Part shown: positions 50,801-58,800 of the stretch, in pieces
Numbering within the stretch: position 1 is the stretch's first letter
Layout of the letters: the number at the start of each line of letters is the position of its first letter
Origin: Chamaea fasciata
Lineage: Eukaryota; Chordata; Aves; Passeriformes; Sylviidae
DNA: 64,000 nt
NCBI GenBank assembly: GCA_029207755.1
Contig: JARCOQ010000003.1
Coordinates: forward strand, 95,248,646-95,312,645
Direction of reading: 5' to 3'
Made by a program: the position numbers and the translations under genes
Notes under the pieces: model-generated
The model's input: the letters and a program-made list of their open reading frames with translations, nothing else
What the model was told of the DNA's origin: nothing
Databases searched by the model: none

Positions 50801-53800
50801 TTAATAATTTCAAAAAACTAATCTAAATATAAGGGAAACCGGAGCAAGGCTAGATTATTAAGAATTAATACAGGTTGATAAAATTAGAAAGAAAATAACA
50901 CCAAGTTCACATTACTCCTCCAAAGGACTCTGAAGTAACATTTCATAACCAAGAGAAATCCCATCAGAGGCCTGTAAGTGTTGTAGTGGTTTAGATTCTC
51001 ATCAAGTTATTAAAATTCTGTTTAACAGCTTAGAATTTAAAGAGGCATGAAAATTAAACTTTAAAATAAATTAAAAAAAAAAAAATTGATACCTCCATGC
51101 AAATCATCACGAGAAATACTTAATTCTTTTAAAGACAAATTATATGCTACTGTGAACACAGAAAAAAATAATCTGTTATTGAATTTCATAGTTTTTTTCT
51201 AGTGAAGTTTCATCCACATAAACCAGATATTTGACAAACAAGTTTTTCTTTATGTTAATAGTTTTAATTTATTTTTTCTGCTTTCTTCCTTTTGGGTGGG
51301 GTGTGGGAATAGGATGAAGATGTATCAGCCCCAGAATTTTAAATTGTTCAAGTTACTATCAAAGTTACCAAAATACTTCTTTCCATATTCCAAAAGCTAC
51401 AGAGTTACAACCTAGTCAAATCCTTCATCTATTTATGCAGCCATTCGTCTGCTAGGATTTTGCTCTAAAACATACAAGAAAAATATATATATATATTCCT
51501 TATATTCCTGCTGAATTTTTCCTGTGTGTGAGTTTTTTGGTTTGGTTTTTTTTTTTTTTTCTTCCTTGAACTATGTAGTCTAGGCACTGTTTTTAAAAGA
51601 AAACAGATTATCACATCACATCATGAAGTAGAATTTCAGTAAAAACTTCAAACATCATTCTTGCTGTCAGATTTTAACAGCCTGTCAAGTCAACAGGATT
51701 AAGTAATGAAATCAAAAGAAAACAAAAAATAGGTATTTTCATATTATTGAGCACACAGTTGACATTATTCTTGATTTTAAATATTGAAGTCACATAGTTC
51801 TTTTCTGTTTTTAGACTAAATATTGAGTTATTGCCTCCCTTGTGCATGTAAACTTAGAATTGAATTTAGGAATACGTCTTGATCTACTGACTGTAAAATT
51901 TTTTCAACATTGAGACATGAAGCTGAATGACTCTGTATTTGAGACTGAGGGTGTTAGCATCTTGAGAAATAAAAATGCTTATGTAACTAACCACGAAGAT
52001 TACAAAGAGGTTTGCATGATACTGAGAAATGAAAAAATGGAATTATTTAACGCCTTTTAATTCCTGTTTCTGTAAAAATGTAATACTATTTGTCAGTCTT
52101 TTCTAAATGCTGATAATTAAATGTAGTGACATGCCTATATTTAAAGAATCCAGTAGAATAATGATGGGTGAAACCTTTTGAGTTTTTTTCATCTGAACAT
52201 GATTTTTAAATAAAGAATGTGTTAACTTTTTTTTTTCGTATTATAGGTAAGCACACTAGACTGGGTACGAGCTGAAAAAATCTATAACCTCTGTGAGGTT
52301 CTATTTAAAATTCACAAGGTAGGTTTCCCAACGGTTCCAATGATTTTATTTAGTAAAGGAAGTTTACATTTTCCTGTTGATCATAAACTCAAGTTAATCT
52401 TAACTGGGAATAACTAGCATTCAAATAGTTCATCTGTTGTTACAAAAAACTATTTCCAATTGCTAGTACATTAGCTGGGCAAGTATAAGAGAATATGGAA
52501 AATGGGTTAAGCCCTGTTTGAGCAAGTTACTAAAGTGTTTTCTTATTGAAGAAAATTTTCAGTATTAGAGCTATATGAAATATTAGTAAGACGCACTGCT
52601 AGGCGTAATGATATTGGTTTTTTCTTAGTGGGTCAGATTTTCAGGCAAACATGATGAAAAATACTGCTGCTGTAATTATTGATCCATATAAAGATATTTT
52701 CATTTTAGTAATTAAAATATAAAATCATGTCTTTGTTGTATCATATGTATTGATTGTTGTATCAAGTATTATAGTGTGGTTTTCTTTACAAAGGGCAACA
52801 TGTAAAGTTTGTGTCCCATAGAATTACTTTTCTTCCCCCAAATTAGTTATGTTTTCTCTCTAGCTTGTCCTGATCAAAGATTTGAGGAAAATCTTCGCGC
52901 TTTGTCTAAATAATTGATTTATAAAACTGTGAAATGGAGAAATATAAAATAATGTGTAATATTTTCTAATGATTTGCATCAGATAGATTAATTTTGTTCT
53001 CCAACACAAAGCTTTTGCTGGTGAGATTAGGCTACTATGAGAGCCTATCTGTCTAGGACAGTAAAAAATATTTCAGAAAAATAAATCCATCTTTTCAGAT
53101 AAAATACTGTTTCAGTGAAAAATTAAAGCTCATCTTTAGCTCTCACCAGCTGCTGCCCTTCTCTGCTGTTTCTCCTTTGACCATGCACTGATGTTGTGGA
53201 AAAGGCAGGTTATTGCTGTTACCTGTAACAGATCCTGCGCTGAAGCGAAAGTGCTTAAGGGGTAGAGTTGGGTTGGGTTTGATTTTGGTTTGGGGTGTGG
53301 GGGGTTTTTTTGTGTTGTAGGGGTTTTCTATTTTTGGGGTGTTTTCTGATGCAAGAGTTATTCAGAATATGGGAAGGAGGTGTTTTGCCACTGCCATGCC
53401 AGGAAAACAGTAGTCCTGGAGCTCAGGACTAGAGCTCAGCTCCAGAGGCACAGGAGGAGAGCCATATTCTTGTAGGCGTGGCATTATTTTTGTGTGACCA
53501 TGCCTCCAGCTGGGAACATGTGGGCAAATTCAGGTCCTGCCCTAAGATACCAACAAAAAGTAAATGTTCTGTCACAGATAATTTATTTAGTCTCCTTCAT
53601 ATTTTTATAGTTTTACTTTTGACTCATAAATAAGTCTGGCAACAATGAAATATATGCATATTAAGCCTTTTGAGAATATTTTGCTGTGCCTTGGGTTTTG
53701 GTTTTTCTCCTATAAGAGGTATGGCTAAAACTCAGTTCTTCCTGGAATATTATGGTAATTTCAAGAATATTCAGTCCTTAGAGCAACTTCCGCAGTACTT

Positions 53801-55892
53801 TTTCATTAAGAAAAAGAAGTGGGGAAATAAACTACCCAAGATTGAATTCTTTAATGTTCTTGACATTTTAATAAATGAATTCTTAATTGCTAATCTTCAT
53901 GGATATGTAAGCTAAAGTGCAAAAGCTCAAATTGAACTCCTTAACCTCTTATCTGTTGATCCTTTGGTATAAATGACAATGAGGCAATGAGAAAAAATCC
54001 AAAAAAATTGTAACAGATTAAAGTTTCTGCATTATATATGATAGAGTTATGTTGTAAAAGCTGCTATTTGGGAAGGATATTCTTAAGGATTTTCAGAAGC
54101 TGGTTAGAACTAGTACAAAACTATGGGAGAGTGTGTTATTGTACCTTATCATGAGAGATGGATTTTAAGGAGAATTGCTATTGTTACATACCTAATTGTA
54201 AACTTCTAATCTATGTTTATGATGATGCAAGAGTTAAACATGGAAAATAAGAATCCAATATGGAACTTAAATTTTAAAACAGAATGTTTGATATATTTTA
54301 GATTTGGGTGTATGTATACATACATTAAATACACAAATACGTGAATTAAAATTCACATATATAATATGCCCTTGCATTTTTATGGTCATTTGGCGGTAAC
54401 AACCAGATGATTTGAAATGTAATGTCTTGCATCACATGTGTTTATTCTTATAGCTTGCCTCATAATTCAAACTCTTACTGTAATCCTGTACATTTTTAAA
54501 AGTCACTTGTCTTTAAAAAATATATATTTTCTTTCATTGACTGGTTTTTTTACATGCAAATTTTAAAAAATGCTATTGTAGTAGTCTACAAGCCAGGATA
54601 TGCAGCACTGAGTCTTGAAACAGATGTAATACCTGTCACTCCATAGCTGCTGAACACCAGACTATAAGCAGGAATTTTGTTCTGCTTCCTTTTCAACAGT
54701 GCAAAGAGTGTTGTAAAATAACAGCTTAATCCAGTCTTTTCTCTTCTCAGGTAGCTGCAGGGACATTTTTGACAGCACAGTGCTGTGTGCCCTGGTGACA
54801 ATATGTACTGCTCCCAAGATGTCCCACGAATCATTGCTAATTATTTTGGGGTTTCAGTCTTTTCTGCCCCATGATATAAGATAAGGGGATAAGAAAGGTT
54901 TTATCTGATAAATAGAAAAATAAAAATATGTGTAATTTGGAAATTCAGGCTGTGAAAGTACTTAGATGTATAAGTAGTAGCTTTTAAATTTAGTTTTCTT
55001 TTCCTCTATATTTATGTTAATCAATGAAATCTTGAGATATTAGGGAAGTTTCTTGTATTAATTTGTTTACATTTACAAAACATTCTATTGTGTGTATATT
55101 TTTTTATGAAAGTTTAATGTAAATTTTTTCTCTGTCTTGTAGTGTATGGCAGGATCTTGCTTGAGTCTCCTTGTAGTTACAGAAGAGTATTGACAGCTAT
55201 CAGAGGACGTGCTCATGTTGTCATTTCGAGAACTAGCCCAGGAGTGCTTGATAAATTACTGCATTCCTTGGGGTTTGGCATATTGGAATCCAAGTAGAAT
55301 AGAGTAATTATAGTCTCCTAGAGCTGGTACACAGCTCCTGGAATGTATTGAAACATTCAGGGATTTCCTTCTTTTTTCATTGTAGACAATATATTGGTAC
55401 AAACATATTTTAAATTATATATGTATTGCTTAGGTAGTATTGACAGTATTTTGGAAGTGCAGTAGTTGCTTAAAAGATTAAAAGATAGGGGATAAAGCAA
55501 ATAAGAAGCAAAGAGAGAAGCTGTCTTTGGCATAATTACTTAACTCCTAGAACATTTCCTCAACCTAATTGTTGACATAATGCCAGAGTAAATCCAAGTA
55601 CTCATCACTTACAGAAGACAGTGTTGCTTCAATTGTTTGGTTTTGCCAGATGAAAAATCACCTACTGAAACATGTCTTTCAGCTCTGGCTTGCTGATGAC
55701 TGCTGGCTACAAGCAAACTTGTATTTAGGTATTCACCAGGACTTAGATCTTGAAGACCAGAGGCCATATTGTTTCAGTGTTATGGTTGGACATGGCAAGA
55801 GCCATTATTTCAACGTAGAGCTGGGCAGTGAATTGGCAGTGTGGGAGAAATCATTTCAAAGAGCAATTTTCTTGGAAGTTCAAAGAACAGGG
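5763..55892 (+). CDS. SNTG2: Gamma-2-syntrophin, internal part (seven exons, join of the entries below)
   Basis: Syntrophins are cytoplasmic adaptors that bind dystrophin-family proteins at the membrane and recruit ligands through PDZ and PH domains. Joining 5763-5854, 18569-18696, 26974-27103, 34752-34790, 43991-44107, 52247-52318 and 55683-55892 gives 788 nt with no stop and consistent splice phases (1 at entry, then 0, 2, 0, 0, 0, 0, 0). Domain order seen: Ser/Pro-rich linker, the half of split PH1 that follows PDZ, short linker, then PH2 ending in LEVQRTG. The wording [27 protein letters not shown] and HMGWVNE matches gamma-2 rather than gamma-1 syntrophin as I remember both families. The gene is partial: PDZ-coding exons lie before base 1 and C-terminal exons after 64000. 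Intact frames and splice sites argue for a functional gene. Paralogue assignment is from memory, not a search. Confidence 0.93.
8668..9211 (+). mobile_element. Solo LTR of an endogenous retrovirus, 6-bp TSD (ERVK-like)
   Basis: This 544-bp element starts TGTAGG and ends GCAACA, and is flanked on both sides by the identical 6-mer CAAAGG (8662-8667 and 9212-9217). TG...CA ends with a 6-bp duplication are the integration signature of class II (beta/alpha-like) avian ERVs. A polyadenylation-like GGAATAAACC lies near 9120-9129, followed by a U5-like segment (GTCTGTGTCTCAGCTC), so it reads on the + strand. No internal viral genes adjoin it, consistent with LTR-LTR recombination. The perfect TSD suggests moderate age. 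Confidence 0.85.
13021..13115 (+). mobile_element. CR1 LINE, 3'-terminal fragment
   Basis: The stretch GAGCAGGGATTTGGGCTCAG followed by TGATCCCGGTGGATCCCTTTCAACTTG and a degraded CTATGGTTTTGTGTTTCTAT matches the last ~90 bases of avian CR1. It is severely 5'-truncated, as usual for CR1, with a mutated terminal repeat. Confidence 0.85.
13521..14505 (-). mobile_element. CR1 LINE, 5'-truncated, antisense
   Basis: On the minus strand this is a roughly 1-kb CR1 3' portion. Its tail lies at the left (AAAATGGTACAATCATAA at 13525-13542, the reverse complement of a decayed ATTCTATG tail), then the 3' UTR-like segment (AACCTCTCCTGGTGGAACTG region). From about 13890 it is decayed reverse-transcriptase code. 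A readable remnant on the minus strand (about 14289-14400) includes [10 protein letters not shown], the CR1 RT motif. Frames are broken throughout, so it is inactive. Its right end is near 14505, where a different CR1 fragment begins. Confidence 0.88.
14506..14575 (-). mobile_element. Second CR1 fragment abutting the first, antisense
   Basis: From GTTGCTGGTCAAAGC to CTTCCAAAGATAGGGCAGC the sequence matches the reverse complement of a CR1 3' UTR segment (usually GCCTGGCCTTGAATGCTTCCAGG). It does not continue the RT sequence of the adjacent copy. It is either a separate older insertion or an internal rearrangement. Confidence 0.65.
15475..15665 (-). mobile_element. Ancient CR1-like LINE fragment, antisense
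   Basis: CACTGGGTCAGACCAAAGAA and the following CCTCAATAGAATGCAAGAACAGAG, AGGGAATATTTCCTG and CTTCCTGAACCAG segments resemble the old sauropsid CR1 3' region abundant in turtles, in reverse complement (family pattern TTTGGTCTGACCCAGT). The copy is strongly diverged. The subfamily is a guess from memory. Confidence 0.6.
16061..16090 (+). repeat. GTTTT simple repeat
   Basis: About five imperfect GTTTT units followed by a T run. It may be the decayed antisense A-tail of an unrecognised insertion; I see no element beside it. Confidence 0.85.
18569..18696 (+). CDS. SNTG2: SNTG2 exon: start of the second half of the split PH1 domain
   Basis: This 128-nt exon has acceptor TTCTGCACAG ending at 18568 and donor GTTTGT from 18697, a slightly weak donor preceded by AAG. 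It starts in phase 0, gives 42 full codons and ends with AG, the first two bases of an arginine codon finished by the next exon. The peptide opens [19 protein letters not shown] and runs through [18 protein letters not shown]. The Ser/Pro stretch continues the linker. The MARISRY segment aligns by eye with MAYVSR in alpha-syntrophin, which marks re-entry into PH1 after the PDZ insertion (family alignment from memory). Confidence 0.96.
20212..20792 (+). mobile_element. Solo LTR, avian ERVL-like, 5-bp TSD
   Basis: This 581-bp element starts TGTACTGAGTCTGGCTGAGA and ends CAACCCATCACA. It follows the plan of avian ERVL LTRs: TCTGGCTG..., GTGCTGTGTTTTG, a run around TTAGCACACCAGT, GGGCTTGCACA, and a late TTTATTTCAGTTCATGACG. 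Flanks GATAC (20207-20211) and GATAT (20793-20797) form a 5-bp target duplication with one mismatch, as expected for ERVL. An AATAA/ATAA microsatellite lies inside near 20487-20512. There are no internal genes. A second relative lies at 33311-33837. Confidence 0.85.
22360..22378 (+). repeat. Poly(A) tract
   Basis: Nineteen A residues (after TTT) with no upstream element I can recognise. It may be the tail of a decayed retroposed sequence or simple slippage. Confidence 0.85.
22462..22487. repeat. 26-bp palindrome (12-bp arms, 2-bp spacer)
   Basis: TAAAAGTATACT (22462-22473), spacer GT, then AGTATACTTTTA (22476-22487) are exact reverse complements. It could extrude as a hairpin or be the remnant of a transposon end. 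No larger element is visible around it. Confidence 0.85.
24229..24665 (+). mobile_element. CR1 LINE, internally deleted, sense
   Basis: TGAGCAGGAGTCAGCTGAGC, CAATAACATAGTCAACAAGC and ACACCTGAGGTAGCTCCC followed by TGTGTCCAGTTTTGG match a coding-end stretch of CR1. The sequence then jumps to a 3' tail (GAGGAGGCTGGACTAGAGGA, GATCCCTCATGCACTCTTTGATTCTG). Intervening sequence is missing. The left boundary is approximate. Confidence 0.75.
26633..26662. repeat. A13-C-T16 self-complementary tract
   Basis: Thirteen A residues, one C, then sixteen T residues. It would pair with itself as a tight hairpin, or could mark two poly(A) tails inserted head to head. It is prone to assembly error, so the length is uncertain. 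Confidence 0.8.
26974..27103 (+). CDS. SNTG2: SNTG2 exon: end of the split PH1 domain
   Basis: This 130-nt exon has acceptor TTCTTACTGCAG ending at 26973 and donor GTATGT from 27104. Its first base completes the split arginine codon (phase 2); 43 codons follow and it ends in phase 0. The peptide includes [19 protein letters not shown], then [17 protein letters not shown], and ends LTLQN. The DWLRA tryptophan sits in the C-terminal helix typical of PH domains (compare ARSWAGAI in alpha-syntrophin, from memory). This closes PH1. Confidence 0.97.
32430..33000. other. GC-rich unclassified intronic block
   Basis: Base composition rises sharply against the AT-rich intron, with many CCTGC, CAGG and CCAG words. 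Open frames on both strands are short and unlike any family I know. It may be a decayed ERV or LINE fragment; I could not identify termini or duplications. Confidence 0.5.
33225..33244 (+). repeat. GT dinucleotide microsatellite
   Basis: Ten uninterrupted GT units, a potential length polymorphism. Confidence 0.95.
33311..33837 (+). mobile_element. Solo LTR, avian ERVL-like (relative of 20212-20792)
   Basis: This 527-bp element starts TGTACTGGGTCTGGCTGGGA and ends CAACCCATCACA. It shares with the LTR at 20212 the opening, GGTGCTGTGTTTTG, AACACACCAGT, GTGCTTGCACA and the final CAACCCATCACAG. Middle parts diverge, so they are related but not recent sister copies. I do not see a clean target-site duplication. 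There is no internal provirus. Confidence 0.85.
34752..34790 (+). CDS. SNTG2: SNTG2 39-nt microexon between PH1 and PH2
   Basis: This 39-nt exon has acceptor TTTTTCATAG ending at 34751 and a near-consensus donor, CAG followed by GTAAGA, from 34791. It encodes exactly 13 codons, [13 protein letters not shown], phase 0 at both ends. The peptide links the PH1 helix to PH2 and matches the gamma-2 syntrophin family as I know it; gamma-1 differs at this point. Because the exon is symmetric, skipping it would keep the frame. The leading ATG is an internal methionine, not a start. Confidence 0.95.
34905..36377 (+). mobile_element. CR1 LINE, sense, interrupted by a nested LTR
   Basis: CR1 sequence occupies 34905-35719 and resumes at 36225-36377. 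The first part starts inside the RT region (TCTATGGGACCTGATGAGAT; the + frame at 35146 reads RNYQPVSL). After an internal deletion near 35277 it continues with the C-terminal code (CTGGGCTGCATCAAAAGTAG) and TTCAGCCTGGAGAAGG. The resumed part is a standard CR1 end: GCCCCATCCCTGGAAACATT, GATCTAGTTGAAGATG, CCCTTCCAACCCAAACTG, and tail TTCTATAATTCTGTG. The frame is broken, so it is inactive. Confidence 0.92.
35720..36218 (-). mobile_element. Solo LTR nested inside CR1, 6-bp TSD (ERVK-like)
   Basis: A 499-bp element lies exactly where the CR1 is interrupted. It starts TGATACAATTC and ends GTGCAATGCA, flanked by ATAGTG (35714-35719) and ACAGTG (36219-36224), a 6-bp duplication with one mismatch. 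The minus strand looks like the sense strand: it has a TATA-like CATAAAAGAG, then a TTTTATTAAAACC region suited to polyadenylation. TG/CA ends and the 6-bp duplication suggest class II. No viral genes are present. It must be younger than its CR1 host. Confidence 0.82.
37103..37116. repeat. AT microsatellite
   Basis: About seven TA units after GAG. Similar short AT tracts occur at 12582-12610 and 51483-51496. Confidence 0.85.
37768..37853 (+). mobile_element. CR1 LINE, 3'-terminal fragment
   Basis: CTTGTGGATCCCTTCCAACT followed by CAGAATATTCTATGATTCTCTGATTCTAT is the classic avian CR1 end with its octamer-like terminal repeats, here only lightly mutated. It is truncated to about 86 bp. Confidence 0.9.
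38540..39130 (+). mobile_element. Ancient CR1 LINE reverse-transcriptase fossil
   Basis: Scattered conserved words appear in the expected order for a CR1 RT gene: GGGGCAAACATTATG, AGACTAGTCAATTTGACTTC, GGATTTGTCAATAACAAAT, GATGTGGGACAGGATATTG, CATATCTTGATTCCAGCAAG then GTTTTTGACA (from YLDFSKAFD code), and ATGGATCCAGTTCCCTTGAA further on. Many stops and indels break the frame. It is much older than the other CR1 copies in the window. Confidence 0.75.
43991..44107 (+). CDS. SNTG2: SNTG2 exon: start of the PH2 domain
   Basis: This 117-nt exon has acceptor TTTTCTTTTACAG ending at 43990 and donor GTAAAA from 44108. It holds 39 codons, phase 0 at both ends. The peptide begins [20 protein letters not shown] and ends with [16 protein letters not shown]. 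The MGW motif followed by a beta-strand-like FLALKG...FYIF pattern matches the first strands of syntrophin PH2 (compare IGWLTEQL and LALLTEKELLFY of alpha-syntrophin, from memory). Confidence 0.97.
45456..45540 (+). repeat. 26-bp tandem repeat, about 3.2 copies
   Basis: Copies begin at 45456, 45482 and 45508, each opening GCAGCTCAGCAG and continuing to a CGGCCCTGCAG end, plus a partial fourth copy. Differences between copies are one or two bases, so the array is young or homogenised. The period is not a multiple of three, so successive copies are read in different frames. Confidence 0.92.
45960..46170 (+). mobile_element. ERVL-type LTR, 3' fragment
   Basis: GGGGTGAGCAGTGTGGAATC, the T/C-rich run to TTTTCTCAG, CTGCCATCCCATATCAGGGG and AGTTAGTGGGGGGCTGTGTG follow the order of the end of avian ERVL LTRs (usual pattern: GGTGAGCAATTGCATTG, then CCCCCATCCC, then a GGGGGGAGTGAG-like run). 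The left boundary and the terminal CA are not clear. It is only distantly similar to the LTRs at 20212 and 33311. Confidence 0.6.
52247..52318 (+). CDS. SNTG2: SNTG2 exon: PH2 domain, central strands
   Basis: This 72-nt exon has acceptor TTCGTATTATAG ending at 52246 and donor GTAGGT from 52319. It holds 24 codons, phase 0 at both ends, reading [20 protein letters not shown] then KIHK. The exon itself begins GTAAGC, which resembles a donor, but the frame and family match require it to be coding. The DWVRAEK...Y...CEVLFK pattern continues PH2 from the preceding STPP. Confidence 0.95.
52319..55682 (+). other. SNTG2: SNTG2 intron (3.4 kb)
   Basis: The intron is bounded by donor GTAGGT and acceptor GTCTTTCAG. 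About 53140-53530 is relatively GC-rich, with a T/G-rich run of G-tracts near 53256-53340 (GGGTTGGG, GGGGTGTGGGGGG). No element, gene or array is recognised. Confidence 0.85.
55683..55892 (+). CDS. SNTG2: SNTG2 exon: end of PH2 and start of the C-terminal region
   Basis: This 210-nt exon has acceptor CATGTCTTTCAG ending at 55682 and consensus donor GTAAGT from 55893. It holds 70 codons, phase 0 at both ends. The peptide begins [20 protein letters not shown], then [20 protein letters not shown], then [20 protein letters not shown], ending IFLEVQRTG. The [12 protein letters not shown] helix with its central Trp is the PH-domain C-terminal helix. The next exon, expected to start the syntrophin-unique region (a Ser-Arg-Thr-Tyr-like start), is not in the remaining 8.1 kb. 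An ATG 33 bases upstream (55650) is intronic and not a start. Confidence 0.97.
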
Positions 55893-58800
55893 GTAAGTAG
55901 GGTACAATTTAAATAATTTAATCTGTAAAATAAGTATAACAAGAGTTTAAATTCATTGCATGTTTAATAATTGCATTCAATATATGTCCTCCATGGCAAA
56001 GGATCTGAGTGCATTTAATAAACTGAAGACTTCTGAAAGCTTCATCATCACATAGATATTTTTTCTGTCAATGACTGTGTAATAACTGTCAATGAGCATG
56101 TTATGACAGATTGAAAATTGAAAGTAGTCATTTGTAAGTTCACCTTGATTATTAAAAACTGGAATTTTACCACTGGAAAAGCCTTAGGAGTTAATTTAGT
56201 CCCACTTGAACATTTTCTTCCAGAAAGTTAATTTTCCTCTCACTTAAGGAAAATATGTTATGTTTTACATATTGATTCTATATTCAAAGAAGAAATATTG
56301 TGCTCTTACATTGTTAATTGTGAATTGGCATTGTCCTTGTTAACACTGGTAGAGTTTGAAGATCCTTCTGAAAAAGTGAAAAGTAAAAAGGGGTTTTCAA
56401 TAGTTCTGCATTCTTAAAATTAAACAGCAGATTATTGGTTTCTGCTGGCTAGTAAATCTAGATCCATACTGTCAAGCAAACTGGACAAATTTTATGGGAG
56501 TGTATGCATTGAGACTGCAGGCCTTCTCCAATTAAAAATATATTTACACCGTTTAGCACAAATGCAAGCTTGATTTGGTATGCTCAGGTTTGCAATGCCC
56601 TGTGGATCTCCCAAAGACATTTGAAGTACTGAGAACACTGGACCACAGCGTTGTGTTAACATGACTTGCAAGGAGCAGGAGTCCATCTAAATTTCCATAC
56701 CTCTGGGATTCTAAACAGGTTTCTGGATTCTAATTAGGTACTTACTTAGAACCCTTCTATTTGTCTCTTTAGACTCATGAAGGAACAAAAAGGTTTTGTA
56801 ACAGTCCTAGTCCTGAACTTCTTAGAAGGAATACAGTTCTTCAGGAAATAATTGGATTTCCTGAAAACTTCTTGGGCATCAGGGAGGGATAAATAATGCA
56901 AATTGAGTGTGCATAAATTATTTTCTCACATTAATTCTTCAAGAAATTATGATACAATTGTTTGACCAACCATTCAATCCTCGTATTTATTATCCATATA
57001 CAAGCCAGATAACATAAAATTAAATAGATCAAGCTGGAGATTAGCTGGCTTTTTTTCTGATTAAATTTCTGACTATTTATTGTTAAACCTCAAAACTTGC
57101 TCTTCCTTTACATCCTTAAAACTAAGGAATGATTCTTTGCTTGTGGAATGATCTTTTTTTATTTGAATCAAACAGCCATCTAGACTCATTTCACACAAAA
57201 GACATTAAATTTCCTGCAGCTGTGGTTTAACCTATCTGAAACCTCCAGGAAAGTCATTCAAATAAAATCCTGATTACAGTGCTCAAGTCTCCATATGTGT
57301 TTTCCTATGTCTTGATTTTCTCTCACATAGTTGGATGCATCCAAATTTACTGTAAACCAGTATTTCAGTAGAGTTCAGAGTACTGTGGTCATTCTCCAGC
57401 AGTCCAAAGCCTTTTGACTGCACTATTTTCTTTCTTCCTTCAAAGCATAAATGCTGTTGTGAGTGCCTTTCTTTTCAGAATGATGTCAAGAGCGGCACGA
57501 ATGAGGTGCAATTTATTATTACATAGAAAATTTCAAGTCATAGAATAAGAACTGGCATTCCAGTATCCTGAAAATTCAAGCTTGTCACTGGTATGTCATT
57601 CTGTAAAAGTTCTTTCTTTTGCAGAATTTTGGAAATTATTTTTTATTTATTTATATAAATGATCGGGCAAGATTCATGGTAGCTCTTGGATTGCATTCTG
57701 CCATTTCAGCCATTCTTATTTAAATGGGGCTTGGTCCTGTTTGCTATCGAGTGTAGTTAGGATCTTGCCTATGAGTTTTTGTTAGCATTATCCTGTACAT
57801 ACCCTTTGTATTTGGTGTTTCTATAATAAGAGCTGTATTTCTGAGAAGATTCTGTCCTTACGCAGTTTATGAAAAGAAAAGCTGAGGTGAAGTGGTCCTT
57901 TTGAATTTTATCTGTTATGTGATTTTTTTACATTTCCTTTGAAAAAGGTAGCAGCAGTAGGTTACAGAAAGAATGCAATAAAGCAGGAAGAAACACCTCT
58001 CACAATATTGTTCCCCTTTAAGCATTCATTAAGCCCTATTTCCAGCTGCAATTGTTTACAGAAAGTTTACAAAGAAACTCTAAAATTCAGTGACCCTGGT
58101 GAAATTAATCTATTTGCAGACAATGATAAAAAACAAACAGGTGTTGAATCTATATACTAGAAATACATGTATTTTTTTTCCTAGAAAAACTATTGTAGTT
58201 GCTGATGGCATACCTTGGATATATGGGGGTGATAAAAAAGCAGTAGAAGTAAGTCAGAAAAGCAATTGAAAGAGAGAAAAAGTGCTGTTTAAAAGTATTT
58301 CCATGAGGCTGGTAATAAAAGTCAGCATTGCAATGGTGGAGGATGGTCAATGAAATCCCCTCAGTTATATCTTGAAGTTAAATCATCTTCCACAAATCCC
58401 AGCAAGAATGTTTGTCTCACCTAGAACATCCTAAGCAGTTCAAGATGAATAAATGATGATAAATTAGGTAATTTTTCTTCTGGGTTTTTTTTTCAAGATA
58501 TTTATGGTGTAGAAAATCTTCAAAAATAAGAGACTAGCACATTTTCCAGAGTGCTTACTAATTATTTGACCCTTCAGGTTGGTCTTGTCAGTAGCATAGG
58601 ATATAATTCCACATTTTTTCAGTTTTGTTTTTTGTTATATTTCCCAATCAGTATTCTTCCCTTGGCTCGGATTATTTTTTCCAAAGAAAATTATATTGAC
58701 TCATCTGACTCTTGGATATGATTATTAAATTAATGCAGAAACATCTCAAAGGGATGATTTGGATCCATTCTGTTCAGCAGGAGGATGGAGAAGAATATTT

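Larger units (their letters stand above)
44108..52246 (+). other. SNTG2: SNTG2 intron (8.1 kb)
   Basis: The intron is bounded by donor GTAAAA and acceptor GTATTATAG. It contains a GC-rich island (about 45400-46390) with a 26-bp tandem repeat and an LTR fragment. The rest (44108-45290 and 46400-52246) is AT-rich with no recognised repeats apart from A, T and AT runs near 51070, 51483 and 51546. Confidence 0.85.

Noticed and set aside
53256..53340. G-quadruplex upstream of the last visible exon
   Set aside because: There are several G-runs but one loop is about 14 bases, so the canonical pattern is not met. It might form a weak structure only.
55650..55916. ATG-initiated 88-codon gene
   Set aside because: The first 33 bases and last 24 are intron. 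The middle is the SNTG2 exon 55683-55892 with clear splice sites.
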